From contig AGIF02000001.1 in assembly GCA_000227505.4 (NCBI GenBank), positions 2,066,035-2,130,034 on the forward strand: a DNA stretch of 64,000 bases, read 5' to 3'. The notes under the pieces are model-generated. The model did not search any database. It was not told the origin of the DNA and worked only from the letters and a program-made list of their open reading frames with translations. The translations under genes were made by a program, and so were the position numbers. Positions 9,120 through 18,722 of this stretch are shown in pieces (the first letter of the stretch is position 1; every line of letters starts with the position of its first letter). The DNA is from a gamma proteobacterium HIMB55. Lineage in GTDB: Bacteria; Pseudomonadota; Gammaproteobacteria; Pseudomonadales; Halieaceae.

Positions 9120-9902
9120 ATGACCGACAAACCACTCGTACTCACCGAAACCCGCGGTCCAATTTTTATCGTCACGATCAATCGCATCGAGGCGCGAAAT
9201 GCAGTAGACGGCGCGACAGCAGCAGAGCTCTTATCGGCTTTTCGCGCTTTCGATGCCGACGACTCACTCAAAGTAGCCATTTTGACCGGTGCCGACGGCA
9301 CGTTTTGTGCCGGCGCTGATCTGAAAGCTATCGGCAGCCCCAAAGCAAATCATATTGAGCACACCGGGCGAGCCGATGGCCCCATGGGTCCCTCGCGTTT
9401 GCAGGTTGATAAACCGGTCATTGCAGCCGTCTCTGGACACGCAGTTGCAGGAGGCCTCGAACTCGCCTGCTGGTGTGACATGCGCGTTGCCGATACCACT
9501 GCGGTGTTTGGTGTGTTCTGTCGACGGTGGGGAGTGCCGCTGGTAGACGGCGGTACAGTCCGTTTACCCCGACTGATCGGCCATAGCCGCGCTATGGATA
9601 TGATTTTGACAGGGCGTGCCGTCGAGGCTCAGGAAGCTTTCGACATTGGGCTTGCCAATCGATTGGTGACGGATACCGATGCGCTCACCGAGGCGATCGC
9701 ACTCGCAGAAGAGATCGCGAAATTCCCTGAGATGTGCATGCGAGCAGATCGTCGCTCGGCGATTGCACAGTGGAGCCTTGACGTTGACGAAGCGCTAATC
9801 CAAGAAGGCGCCGGTGGTTACGAGGTTGCGACGACTGAAGCGATTACAGGTGCCGCCCGTTTCAGTGGTGGCGCAGGACGGCATGGCAATTTTACGGACT
9901 AG
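9120..9902 (+). CDS. Crotonase / enoyl-CoA hydratase-isomerase family protein
   Basis: This 260-residue protein has the crotonase core. The oxyanion-hole segments are GTFCAGADLKAI and SGHAVAGGLELACWCDMRVA, followed by GVPLVDGGTVRLPRLIG. It acts on acyl-CoA thioesters (hydration, isomerisation or hydrolysis). An aspartate replaces the usual catalytic glutamate region (PLVDGG), which is common in noncanonical crotonases, so the exact reaction is open. AAGGAA lies 9 nt before ATG 9120. Its stop overlaps that of the convergent patatin gene by 4 nt. Confidence 0.85.
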   Translation: MTDKPLVLTETRGPIFIVTINRIEARNAVDGATAAELLSAFRAFDADDSLKVAILTGADGTFCAGADLKAIGSPKANHIEHTGRADGPMGPSRLQVDKPVIAAVSGHAVAGGLELACWCDMRVADTTAVFGVFCRRWGVPLVDGGTVRLPRLIGHSRAMDMILTGRAVEAQEAFDIGLANRLVTDTDALTEAIALAEEIAKFPEMCMRADRRSAIAQWSLDVDEALIQEGAGGYEVATTEAITGAARFSGGAGRHGNFTD

Positions 9903-10960
9903 AGTCTAATCGCCCCCGCCAGCGGATTAGATCCGTGAATAAGTTCTGAAAATTCGTCTGCAAGACGTTGCGACTCATCAACACAGGTTTGCCAATAGGG
10001 TTCTCTTACGGACTCGGGAATCTTTCCAAAATCACGGCGGTCAGGGATTTTGCCGAAGGGAAGCGAGGCTAAAAACTCATCTGTCGGACAAATCATAATG
10101 AGCTGATCGGCCGACACCTGTTGGTCGGACCGCCAGGGCAAGAACTTGTCAAACCAGCCAATCGTCGTGCGGCTACTAAAGTGCGGGTACAACCACACCT
10201 CGTCCTTGGGCAGACGCTGTAAATCGAAGTGATAGTCGATGATGCCGCCGTCCCAAAAAGCGCCTTTACCGGCACCTTCAATCTCGTACACCCCCTCAAA
10301 GACATAGGGGATGGCGCCGCTCGCCATCAGTGCGTTGAACACATTTGCCTCGCTGAGATCGACATACTGGGTTGTAAAGCCATCGAGCAAGGGGCTAAGC
10401 GGTGTGGCCTGTTGTGATGCGAAAACCACGCGCTGGAAAGACGCTGGGAGAGTGCTTCTGCTTAAGGCATTTCCCAAAGCAGCAGCACCCATGCCAGCGA
10501 TCAGTCGTTTACCGGGCTGACGACCGTTCAGTCCTTTACCGCGCGCCGTAACAATATGCGACCGAAGCCAAGGGTGCTCAGCAACATGCCGCTCACCCGC
10601 CTCTCCGAGGAGTGATCGCATCAACCACAGTGCCACCTCGGTAATCTCGGGCACCGTGGGCTTTTTGGATTTGTACTTTTGGGTGAGATAAGCCTTCTCA
10701 AATCGGTCGTAAGCCTCAACAGGGTCGGGCTGCGCCATCGCCGCATGTCGCCAGGAGCCGATCGATGAGCCAACGGCGTCGAGAGGTTTGCTTCGCTCGG
10801 CTAATAAGTCCTCTATCAGCACGCGATCCATACGACCCAGGATCAACCACTTTGGCCCGCCGGAGGCGCCAATCAGACCGTCAATGAGGTCCGCATGCCA
10901 TCCCTCAGTCTCAAGGCGCTTCGCCGCTGTTTTACCCACTCTGAGCTCGAGGGCCCTCAT
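9899..10960 (-). CDS. Patatin-like phospholipase / acyl hydrolase
   Basis: This protein has 353 residues. The patatin catalytic dyad is visible: nucleophile Ser66 in GSSIG and Asp237 in WDGGI. The oxyanion loop GASGGPKW lies at residues 31-38. There is no signal peptide, so it is probably a cytosolic or membrane-peripheral lipid acyl hydrolase. The gene converges on the crotonase gene with a 4-nt overlap at the stops. Confidence 0.85.
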   Translation of the reverse strand: MRALELRVGKTAAKRLETEGWHADLIDGLIGASGGPKWLILGRMDRVLIEDLLAERSKPLDAVGSSIGSWRHAAMAQPDPVEAYDRFEKAYLTQKYKSKKPTVPEITEVALWLMRSLLGEAGERHVAEHPWLRSHIVTARGKGLNGRQPGKRLIAGMGAAALGNALSRSTLPASFQRVVFASQQATPLSPLLDGFTTQYVDLSEANVFNALMASGAIPYVFEGVYEIEGAGKGAFWDGGIIDYHFDLQRLPKDEVWLYPHFSSRTTIGWFDKFLPWRSDQQVSADQLIMICPTDEFLASLPFGKIPDRRDFGKIPESVREPYWQTCVDESQRLADEFSELIHGSNPLAGAIRL

Positions 10961-11113
10961 CTTAGATCCTTACTTTTAGACGATGTCGCTCACCTTTAAG
11001 CCATACGCGACAGGCTTTATGATGGCTTCATAACTTTTCCGATCAGGCCGCGCGACGTGCCTACCGCTCGCACATTTCGGTTCGGACAATAAAAAAAATT
11101 GGGGGTAAAGACC

Positions 11114-12283
11114 ATGGCTTTTGATGCACAGGCGGCAACAAACACCTATATCGACTCGCTGGGTTCGGAGGCGCTGGCTCAAGCGGCCGCCTACACAGCC
11201 GGTAATCAGTGGCTGATGCTGTGGTCGCTTGGGGTCACTATTATTTCGACCTGGCTCATTATCCGGAGCGGCATCCTCACTTCACTGTCCTACAAGCTTT
11301 CAGGGAAGGGCGCCTTTAATCGCGCATTCAGGGTTAGCGCGGCCTTTATCGTTTTGTCTGCCATTATCGAGCTACCGTGGACCATCTACACCAGCTGGTA
11401 TCGGCAGACCCAATACGACATGACGGATCAACCGCTGGGTGACTTCCTTGGGCAATCGGGTTTGAGCCTCGCGCAAAGTGCCGTGCTTATGGGCTTGTTA
11501 CTCGCGACGTTTTACGTGCTGATCAAAAAAGCGGGCCAGCTGTGGTGGGCCTGGTTTGGCGGCATTACCGCAAGCCTTATGGCGACGATGATGTTACTGG
11601 GACCGGCTGTTATTCAACCCATGTTTAACGAGTACACACCGGTGCCAGAGGGAGAGGTCAAACAAGCTGTTGAGGCGCTGGCCATTGAGGCAAATATTCC
11701 CACCGAGCGTGTCTTCATGTACGACGGCTCACGCCAGTCGAACAACTTCACAGCTAACGTCTCAGGCATCGGTTCCTCCGCCAGGATTGCCATTTCCGAC
11801 GTGGCGTTGAAAGAGGCCAATCTCGACGAAGTAAAAGCGGTGACTGGACACGAGATTGGTCACTACGTGTCGGGTCATATTTGGTGGGTGGTATTTCTAC
11901 TAAGCACGCAGGTGGTCATCGCATTCCTGCTCGCAGACAGACTATTCAAGCCGGTGGCGCGCACCTTTGGCGCCGATGAGGACATTCAAAACCCAGCGAG
12001 CGTGCCTGTTTTAATTTTGCTCGTGGGAGTTCTGATGATGGTGTTTCAGCCCTTCAACAACACACTGTCGCGAATGAACGAGGCGGATGCAGATCGTTAT
12101 TCGCTCGAGACTGTGAGCTTACCCGATGGACTCGCCTCTGCGCTGGTCAAGACGGCCGAGTACCGCGACCCACGACCCTCAGCGCTGCAGGAATTCTTAT
12201 TTTACACGCACCCCCCAGTGGAGAGTCGTGTGCGAATGGCGATGGAGTGGAAGGCGGAGCAGCTCGCCAAGGAGCCGCTCTAA
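11114..12283 (+). CDS. M48 family (Ste24/CAAX-type) membrane metallopeptidase
   Basis: This is an integral membrane zinc protease of 389 residues. His246 and His250 form HEIGH within VTGHEIGHYVSGH, and the third ligand region NEADADRYS follows about 80 residues later. N-terminal hydrophobic helices precede the catalytic domain, and the SRQSNNFTANVSGIG segment is typical of Ste24-like M48A proteins. A bacterial role in membrane protein quality control is inferred from the family. ATG 11114 is preceded by GGGGGTAAAG; the TTG at 11099 is too close to that site. Confidence 0.9.
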   Translation: MAFDAQAATNTYIDSLGSEALAQAAAYTAGNQWLMLWSLGVTIISTWLIIRSGILTSLSYKLSGKGAFNRAFRVSAAFIVLSAIIELPWTIYTSWYRQTQYDMTDQPLGDFLGQSGLSLAQSAVLMGLLLATFYVLIKKAGQLWWAWFGGITASLMATMMLLGPAVIQPMFNEYTPVPEGEVKQAVEALAIEANIPTERVFMYDGSRQSNNFTANVSGIGSSARIAISDVALKEANLDEVKAVTGHEIGHYVSGHIWWVVFLLSTQVVIAFLLADRLFKPVARTFGADEDIQNPASVPVLILLVGVLMMVFQPFNNTLSRMNEADADRYSLETVSLPDGLASALVKTAEYRDPRPSALQEFLFYTHPPVESRVRMAMEWKAEQLAKEPL

Positions 12284-12296
12284 TAGCAGGACTGGC

Positions 12297-12590
12297 TTAT
12301 GAGACGCCGTCGAGATACTCGATGTCCGGGCGACCTGCGAGCAGTGGGCCCAACTTCACGTTGGCAGCCTTAAAGTACTCGGTTTGGCCGTGTGCTTTGA
12401 GCGCGTCCTCGTCAGTGTATGACTCGAGCACCTTGTAAACCTGTGGGTCAGACTTGCTGCGGTTGAGCGTGTAGAACATGCAACCAGGCTCGTTGGCAGT
12501 TACCTGCGCGGCGAGCTCTAAAAAAACCGCTTCGAATTCTTCGTTTTTACCTTCTTGAACAGGCAGTGTTGCGACGACACCAATGGCCAT
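12297..12590 (-). CDS. Antibiotic biosynthesis monooxygenase (ABM)-domain protein
   Basis: This is a 97-residue single ABM ferredoxin-like domain (VVATLPVQEGKNEEFEAVF, CMFYTLNRSKSDPQVYKVLE, DALKAHGQTEYFK). Family members (YgiN-like) are cofactor-free quinol monooxygenases or heme/small-molecule binders. AAGGAG lies 7 nt before ATG 12590. It converges on the M48 protease gene with a 13-bp gap. Confidence 0.85.
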   Translation of the reverse strand: MAIGVVATLPVQEGKNEEFEAVFLELAAQVTANEPGCMFYTLNRSKSDPQVYKVLESYTDEDALKAHGQTEYFKAANVKLGPLLAGRPDIEYLDGVS

Positions 12591-12886
12591 ATCAGTCTCC
12601 TTATTATCAGTATGAAACAGTGAGTCTTGAGACTACTGGCTCGCCCACCGAATTCCTACAAAATCTTGGATTGATTCACGCAGTCTCGTGCCAATATTAG
12701 TAATACAAGGAGCGTTGTGAATAAAAGGAGCATATTTTTTGATAACTAACCGCGCAAAGCGCGTAACCTATGGCGGATAGGGAATTCGTATAAAGGCCTT
12801 GTCCGATATACCCACCTTAATTCTTGAAGGCATTGGTTGATCGCACTGGTTGTGTACGCGAGCCAATTGCCCTGGCGCTTACGTAG
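12591..12886. other. Intergenic stretch without a recognised gene
   Basis: About 300 bp separate the ABM gene from the S1-domain frame. All three plus frames are broken by stops (for example TAG at 12778 and 12884). I searched it by eye for the missing first S1 domain of the next gene and found nothing resembling it. Confidence 0.4.
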
Positions 12887-12895
12887 GTACTTACT

Positions 12896-12925
12896 ATTAA
12901 AGACACCGCTATTAAAGACAACGAC
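12896..12925 (+). repeat. 15-bp imperfect tandem duplication at the 5' edge of the CvfB-like frame
   Basis: ATTAAAGACACCGCT is followed directly by ATTAAAGACAACGAC. The unit is a multiple of three and keeps the reading frame open (IKDTA then IKDND) just upstream of the conserved S1 region. Confidence 0.7.
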
Positions 12926-12985
12926 TCGGAGAATGCGCGTCCCGAAATCACTATCGGAGAAGTTGCTTGGCTAAAAATCGCCGAG

Positions 12986-13591
12986 GTGAATCATCTGGGC
13001 GCGTTCGCCGACTGGGGACTCAGTAAAGACCTCTTCATCCCCTTTGGCGAACAACAGCATCCCCTAAAGGCAGGCGGTCACGCGGTGGTTAAGGTTTACC
13101 TCGACAATCAAGGTCGACCAACAGGCTCTACGCGCATTAATCGCTGGATTGAGGAAACATCCTCGGCGCTCACAGTCGGCCAAGAAGTGGACCTGCTTAT
13201 TGCCGAGCAGACTGAGCTTGGCTTCAAAGCCGTCATTAACCATGAAGTCTGGGGCCTACTCTATAGCAATGAGCTTTATCGACGGGTGCGACGCGGTCAG
13301 AAGATCACAGGCTTTGTTCAGCGAATCCGTGACGATGGCAAAATTGATTTATCACTCAACCGGCCGGGTTTCAGCGAGTCAAAGATTCAGCCAGTCATCG
13401 ACGCCATCGAGGCTACATTGAGTGAGAACGAGGGATTCCTCGCCCTCAATGATAAAAGCCCACCGCCTGCCATTTATGCCGCCTTTGGCGTGAGTAAAAA
13501 AGTGTTTAAGCAGGCGGTCGGTGCGCTCTATAAAGCGCGCAAAATCACCATTGAAGCCGACGGTATCAAAACAACACCGCAAGACCCTTGA
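12986..13591 (+). CDS. CvfB/YitL-like S1 RNA-binding protein with a damaged or missing 5' end
   Basis: The visible frame matches the second and later parts of CvfB-type proteins: an S1-like domain (HLGAFADWGLSKDLFIPF), a second OB-type segment (VWGLLYSNELYRRVRRGQK) and a C-terminal winged-helix region. The first available start, GTG 12986, lies inside the conserved S1 motif. The frame is open back to 12887 and still encodes homologous residues (ITIGEVAWLKIAE), but that stretch has no ATG, GTG or TTG. Family members are about 280 residues with an extra N-terminal S1 domain, which is absent here. It may be a 5'-truncated pseudogene or may start at ATT. Confidence 0.6.
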   Translation: MNHLGAFADWGLSKDLFIPFGEQQHPLKAGGHAVVKVYLDNQGRPTGSTRINRWIEETSSALTVGQEVDLLIAEQTELGFKAVINHEVWGLLYSNELYRRVRRGQKITGFVQRIRDDGKIDLSLNRPGFSESKIQPVIDAIEATLSENEGFLALNDKSPPPAIYAAFGVSKKVFKQAVGALYKARKITIEADGIKTTPQDP

Positions 13592-13760
13592 AATAGTCTG
13601 AAACCAGAGCGCGCAGCAATCTGAGGCGCTCAGAGATAAATGCCATTTCAGTAAGAGGTCTCCATATCAGTCCCCAAGCCTCATTGCGTTTTAAATCGCT
13701 CGTTGGTGTGAGATAAAGAGTCAGTTGAGTGAACTCATTCGAAAGAAGATGAGGGGCAAG

Positions 13761-15320
13761 ATGGTAATCGGAGCACTGCAGAGATACCGACATTCTCAGT
13801 CGCATTATCGAGTGTTAACGGCGGCACTTGGTGTTCTGCTTATGCTCTTCGCAGCAAGCTCGCCTGCCGCACCGTCTTCAACCGATTCATCCACAATTGC
13901 TCAACCCAACATTATCATCTTGTACGCAGACGACATGGGCTGGGGTGATACCGGGGCCTATGGCCATCCCTATATCAAAACCCCGTCGTTAGACCGTCTT
14001 GCCAATGAAGGTCAGCGCTGGACAGACTTTTACGTGCCCGCTCCCGTGTGCTCGCCGAGCCGCGCTGCACTGCTCACGGGACGACATCCTGTCCGCTCGG
14101 GGCTCTATGGCGTGGGCAGCCCGGTGTTATTTCCAGAGGACAAGTACGGTATCCCCGAAAGTGAAGTGACGATTGCGGAGATGCTAAAGGAGGCGGGGTA
14201 TCGCACCGCCATCATGGGCAAGTGGCACCTGGGGGATGCGTCTGAACACTTCCCCACGCGCCATGGATTTGATTACTGGTTTGGCATCCCCTACTCCAAC
14301 GACATGAAGTTCGAGGGAAGACCGGGTATCGAAGAGCTGTTCATGATGCAGCAGACCGGAAAAACAGAAGCACTCAATGCCATCTTGAATGACTTCCTCA
14401 TCGCCTTTGAAGACCCGGACTCGTCGAACTACAACGTCCCTCTGTGGCGAAGTCGCTGTGACGAGAGTGGCTGCAAGGACGAACTGTTAGAGCAACCCAC
14501 CTTCCAGCCAAATCTGACAACCCGGCTTACGCATGAAGCGAATCGATTCATCGAGACGGCAAACGGAGAGCCCTTCTTCCTTTACGTGCCCTACACCATG
14601 CCTCACCTTCCCGTGTTCGCTGATGAGCCTTTTCAGGGCAAGAGTCTGGCAGGCCCTTACGGTGACACCATCGAGGAGATCGATTGGAGCGTCGGTGAAA
14701 TTATTGGAGCCTTAGAAAAGGCGGGCATCGACGACAATACGCTCGTTTTCTTCTCGAGCGATAACGGGCCTTGGCAATTGGCGAGCACGCATTTCGCGGG
14801 AAGCACCGGTCCCTTCAAAGGCTCAAAACAGGAAATTTACGAAGGCGGTGTTCGCGTCCCCGGCATCTTTTGGTGGCCCGGAACGGTTGCACCCGAGGTT
14901 ATCTCGGACATGGGTAGCGTGCTGGATCTATACGAAACCATCGCAACTATCCTCGCGCTAGATACCCCCCAAACACTCGACAGCCACAATCTCTTGCCCG
15001 TATTACTCGAGGGCGATAAAGGTCCGCGAGAAGAAATGGCGTTCTACCGAAAGGGTGAGTTGCGAGCCTATCGTAAAGGCGACTTCAAACTTCATTTGTT
15101 CGACCAGCCACAAGGCGGTGAGCCGTTAGAAACACCCGAGCTCTACAACTTACGACGTGATCTGGGTGAGAAGGACAATATCGCTGACAAGCACCCAGAA
15201 ATTGTGGCGGATATTTTGAACGCCATTGCCACCCATAAAGCCAATCTGCCGCGCAAGCCGCCGTTATTTGATCAGCGCTTTGTCGACATGATGAAAAAGA
15301 TGCAAACCCGCGAGGAATAA
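13761..15320 (+). CDS. Exported sulfatase 1 (type I, Cys-type)
   Basis: This arylsulfatase-family enzyme has about 519 residues. The sulfatase signature CSPSRAALLTGR contains Cys97, which would be converted to formylglycine. ILYADDMGWGDTG supplies metal-binding aspartates, GKWHLGD is the second signature, and FFSSDNGPW supplies the later metal ligands. A hydrophobic N-terminal segment ending AASSPAAP looks like a signal peptide. ATG 13761 is preferred (GAGGGG 5 nt upstream) over TTG 13725. It is the first of three sulfatases in one operon. Sulfated polysaccharide or steroid sulfate substrates are possible; the sequence does not decide. Confidence 0.9.
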   Translation: MVIGALQRYRHSQSHYRVLTAALGVLLMLFAASSPAAPSSTDSSTIAQPNIIILYADDMGWGDTGAYGHPYIKTPSLDRLANEGQRWTDFYVPAPVCSPSRAALLTGRHPVRSGLYGVGSPVLFPEDKYGIPESEVTIAEMLKEAGYRTAIMGKWHLGDASEHFPTRHGFDYWFGIPYSNDMKFEGRPGIEELFMMQQTGKTEALNAILNDFLIAFEDPDSSNYNVPLWRSRCDESGCKDELLEQPTFQPNLTTRLTHEANRFIETANGEPFFLYVPYTMPHLPVFADEPFQGKSLAGPYGDTIEEIDWSVGEIIGALEKAGIDDNTLVFFSSDNGPWQLASTHFAGSTGPFKGSKQEIYEGGVRVPGIFWWPGTVAPEVISDMGSVLDLYETIATILALDTPQTLDSHNLLPVLLEGDKGPREEMAFYRKGELRAYRKGDFKLHLFDQPQGGEPLETPELYNLRRDLGEKDNIADKHPEIVADILNAIATHKANLPRKPPLFDQRFVDMMKKMQTREE

Positions 15321-15323
15321 ACG

Positions 15324-16982
15324 GTGCGTGTGCAAAGACCTCTCCTCTTTTTGATGACTCTTCTTTCGTTGGTCATACCGCACCACACCCTCAGCGCCGA
15401 AGAGCGGCCACCAAACATCATTTTCGTCATCCTCGATGACCTGCGTTTTGACGGCATGGGTTTTCTAACCCCCGAGGTCAAAACACCCAACATCGACCAA
15501 CTTGCCGAGGACGGGACTTACTTTCCCAACGCAGTGGTGACCACATCACTCTGCTCTCCGAGTCGCGCAACCATCCTGACGGGGATGACCACACAGAACC
15601 ACCGCATTGTAGATAACAACAACACCAGTGAGGCGGGCCTGACCTTCTTCCCCAAGTACCTTCAAGCAGCCGGCTACGAAACTGGTTTTTTTGGTAAGTG
15701 GCACATGGGTGAGTCAAACGATTCACCTCGCGACGGTTTTGACCGATGGGTGAGCTTTGCCGGGCAAGGCAGCTATTACCCCATCAAACGACCAGACGGC
15801 TCTACCAATGTAATTAACGTCGACGGCCAGCGCGTGCCTCAGCAGGGGTATATCACCGACGAAATCACCGAGTACGCACTCACTTGGCTAGAAGAGCAGC
15901 GAGATGCGACAAAGCCCTTCTTTCTCTACCTCAGCCACAAGGCGGTCCATTCAGATGCAGTGCCCGCGCCTCGTCATCGCGGGCAATACGATGACGTAAC
16001 GTTTGAGTTGCCAAGCTCGGTTGAGATCACCGATGCCTATTTGGAAGGTAAACCCATGTGGGTAAAAAATCAGCGAAATAGCTGGCATGGCATCGACTTC
16101 GCGTATGCCAGCGATCGCAAGATGACCGACTACCTCAAGGATTACTTCGGCGCGCTCTCTTCGGTAGATGACAGCATTGGAACATTGCGCGCCTACCTAT
16201 CGGAGGCCGACATTGCTGAAAATACGGTGATCATTTTTTACAGTGACAACGGTTTTCTAACGGGTGATCACGGCCTCATCGATAAGCGGAACGCTTATGA
16301 GGGATCCATTCGCGTACCCATGATTGTGGCGGCACCGGGCCGGGTTCCTGCAGGTGCTGTTAACGACACCCGCATCCGCAATCTTGATCTCGCGCCCACC
16401 TTCCTCGGAGCCGCAGCAGTTCAAGCACCAGCTCATTTCGAGGGCAAGGACGCCTGGCCGTTAATGACGGGGAGTCAGAGCCGAAGACAATGGGGCGAAC
16501 CGGACTTTGTTTACCAATACTATTGGGAATGGTCTTTCCCCATGACACCAACTACGCTCGCCATCGTGAGGGATGGACTGAAATACATTCAGTACCACGG
16601 CGTGTGGGACATCGAAGAGCTATATGACCTAAACGCGGACCCGCTCGAGCTCACCAACCTCATCAACCACCCTGACTACTACCATCAGCGTCAGGCACTG
16701 CGAAAAGCGCTGTATGCACAGGCGCAAGGTCCCTCGGGACAAAATGCTATTCCCTACACGCCGCGACTGGCTGAGGGTATGAACTTGCGGGATAAAGATG
16801 GACCCAAGGTGGCACCCTTTCCCGCCAGCTGGCTAGTCGCGCCCAACCGACAGGACAAGTTCAATGGTTTGATTCCTGATATACCGGCTAAAAAGGCAGC
16901 GATGGATCAGGGCAAGATATTTATTCCCTGGCTGCTCAGTAAAGAAGAGCAAAAAGCAGCACAACAGGAGATGAATCAGTGA
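15324..16982 (+). CDS. Exported sulfatase 2 (type I, Cys-type)
   Basis: This sulfatase has 552 residues and a clear signal peptide (MRVQRPLLFLMTLLSLVIP to LSAEE). Cys77 lies in LCSPSRATILTG, the metal-binding motif is VILDDLRFDG, GKWHMGES is the second signature and FYSDNGFLTGDHGL carries the later ligands. The DNGFLTGDHG type of motif resembles sulfatases active on algal or glycosaminoglycan sugars, which is an inference only. It begins with GTG 3 bp after sulfatase 1 and overlaps sulfatase 3 by 4 nt, so the genes are translationally linked. Confidence 0.9.
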   Translation: MRVQRPLLFLMTLLSLVIPHHTLSAEERPPNIIFVILDDLRFDGMGFLTPEVKTPNIDQLAEDGTYFPNAVVTTSLCSPSRATILTGMTTQNHRIVDNNNTSEAGLTFFPKYLQAAGYETGFFGKWHMGESNDSPRDGFDRWVSFAGQGSYYPIKRPDGSTNVINVDGQRVPQQGYITDEITEYALTWLEEQRDATKPFFLYLSHKAVHSDAVPAPRHRGQYDDVTFELPSSVEITDAYLEGKPMWVKNQRNSWHGIDFAYASDRKMTDYLKDYFGALSSVDDSIGTLRAYLSEADIAENTVIIFYSDNGFLTGDHGLIDKRNAYEGSIRVPMIVAAPGRVPAGAVNDTRIRNLDLAPTFLGAAAVQAPAHFEGKDAWPLMTGSQSRRQWGEPDFVYQYYWEWSFPMTPTTLAIVRDGLKYIQYHGVWDIEELYDLNADPLELTNLINHPDYYHQRQALRKALYAQAQGPSGQNAIPYTPRLAEGMNLRDKDGPKVAPFPASWLVAPNRQDKFNGLIPDIPAKKAAMDQGKIFIPWLLSKEEQKAAQQEMNQ

Positions 16983-18700
16983 GACTCTCCTCGGGCTTGA
17001 GACATTGGATCAGTGTTGGTGTGCTGCTAGTGGCCTCACCGCTTCACGCTAACCCACTCCATGCGAGCGCGACAGCGGAATCCAACGCAGAAAAATCTCG
17101 GCCCAACATCCTCATGATTGTGGCTGAAGACATGAGTCCTCGCGTCGGAGTCTATGGTGATGCGCTGGCCAAAACACCGTCAATCGACCGACTGGCGAAA
17201 GAAGGCGTGATTTACACCAATATGCACACCATTTCGGGTGTCTGCGCGCCGTCGCGGTCCTCACTCGTAACCGGTGTTTACGCGACGTCGATGGGCACGC
17301 ATCAAATGCGTACTTCCCAAGGCAGATTGAGCGAGACGATTACAGGCTATGAGGCTGTCCCACCACCCGAAGTCAAAGCCTTTCCCGAGTTGCTTCGCGC
17401 CGGAGGCTATAGCACGGCGAACTGGGCAAAAAAAGATTATCAGTTTGGCGAGCCCTTCACGCTATGGGACGTGGATGATGGTGGTTTCTGGGGGCCTATT
17501 GAAGCCGCGCTGTGGCGGCGACTACCTGACGATAAACCCTGGTTTGTGATGATGAATCTCGTCTCAACACACGAGTCCTATCTTGTGGTGCCAGGTGATT
17601 ACCCTAAGCAGTGGGCGCCCTTTACTAACATCCTGCTCAAGGAGCGCAAGCGAACGACTATTGCCATCACCGATCCAAATGCAGTGAGCGTACCTCCCTA
17701 TCTTGTCGACTCAGCCGAGACTCGCGCGTCGATTGCGCAGCATTACGACAACATCGCGTTCATGGATACGCAGTTACAAAGCATTCTTGAAGCGCTGGTC
17801 GAAGACGGGCTTGATGACAACACTATCGTAATCTTCACCACCGACCACGGAGACCCCTTCCCCAGAGCCAAACGAGCCATTTACGATTCCGGTACGCACG
17901 TACCTTTCATCATTCGCTACCCATCGGGCGAGGGAGCTGGGACGGTAGAGACTCGACTCACTTCCTTTGTCGATATTGCACCCACTGTTATGCGCTGGGC
18001 AGGGCTGACACCGCCAGGCTTCATTCAAGGGCAGGACTTGGTAACCACAGCGCCTCGAAAATACCTCTTTGCCGGGCGAGATCGCATGGACCAGGTTCAG
18101 GATCGGGCGCGTTCTGTGCGAGATGAACGATTCAAACTGATTCAGAACTTCATGTCCGATGCGCCCTACTTCAGACCGCTGGTCTTTAGAGACATGTTTC
18201 CCAGCATGCAATCGCTTTGGCAGGCTCAGGCGTCAGGGCAACTCACTGAAAAACAGGCCTTCTACTTTCAAGCATCACGACCCAATTATGAGCTTTACGA
18301 CCTGAAAGCCGACCCCCATGAAATCAACAATCTTGCCGGCAAGCCCGACTATGGAAAGGAACTGAATCGATTAATAGCGGCTCTTGAGGATTGGTACGAG
18401 CAGGTTGGCGACCGCGCAGATGTCTCTGAACGCGAGATGGTCTTTGAGATGTGGCAGGGAGAATCGCAACCCGAAACCGCACCGCCGAGAGCAAAGGTTG
18501 AGACGCTTGAGGCGGGCGCCAAAGCAGTAAGCCTCTCTGCTACTACCGATGGCGCATCGATTAGCTACAAGAAAAATAGCGACTCTTGGCAAATCTACAC
18601 TAGGCCAGTCCGACTCGAGAAAACCGACACATTGCTCGCAAAAGCCATCCGATACGGCTACAAAGAGAGTGAAGAGATAGCGGTACCTACGGATAACTAA
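16979..18700 (+). CDS. Exported sulfatase 3 (heparan N-sulfatase-like) with C-terminal beta domain
   Basis: This protein has 573 residues and a signal peptide. Cys89 in CAPSRSSLVTGVY is the formylglycine site, and IVAEDMSPRVGVYG and FTTDHGDPFPRAKRAIYDSG supply the metal ligands. The DHGDPFPRAKR arrangement recalls N-sulfoglucosamine sulfohydrolases. The last about 65 residues (GAKAVSLSATTDGASISYK onwards) resemble the chitobiase C-terminal/Fn3-like beta domain. The GTG start overlaps the sulfatase 2 stop by 4 nt. It differs enough from sulfatases 1 and 2 that it is not a recent duplicate. Confidence 0.88.
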   Translation: MRLSSGLRHWISVGVLLVASPLHANPLHASATAESNAEKSRPNILMIVAEDMSPRVGVYGDALAKTPSIDRLAKEGVIYTNMHTISGVCAPSRSSLVTGVYATSMGTHQMRTSQGRLSETITGYEAVPPPEVKAFPELLRAGGYSTANWAKKDYQFGEPFTLWDVDDGGFWGPIEAALWRRLPDDKPWFVMMNLVSTHESYLVVPGDYPKQWAPFTNILLKERKRTTIAITDPNAVSVPPYLVDSAETRASIAQHYDNIAFMDTQLQSILEALVEDGLDDNTIVIFTTDHGDPFPRAKRAIYDSGTHVPFIIRYPSGEGAGTVETRLTSFVDIAPTVMRWAGLTPPGFIQGQDLVTTAPRKYLFAGRDRMDQVQDRARSVRDERFKLIQNFMSDAPYFRPLVFRDMFPSMQSLWQAQASGQLTEKQAFYFQASRPNYELYDLKADPHEINNLAGKPDYGKELNRLIAALEDWYEQVGDRADVSEREMVFEMWQGESQPETAPPRAKVETLEAGAKAVSLSATTDGASISYKKNSDSWQIYTRPVRLEKTDTLLAKAIRYGYKESEEIAVPTDN

Positions 18701-18722
18701 GATAAGAACGGAGAGGTAACTC

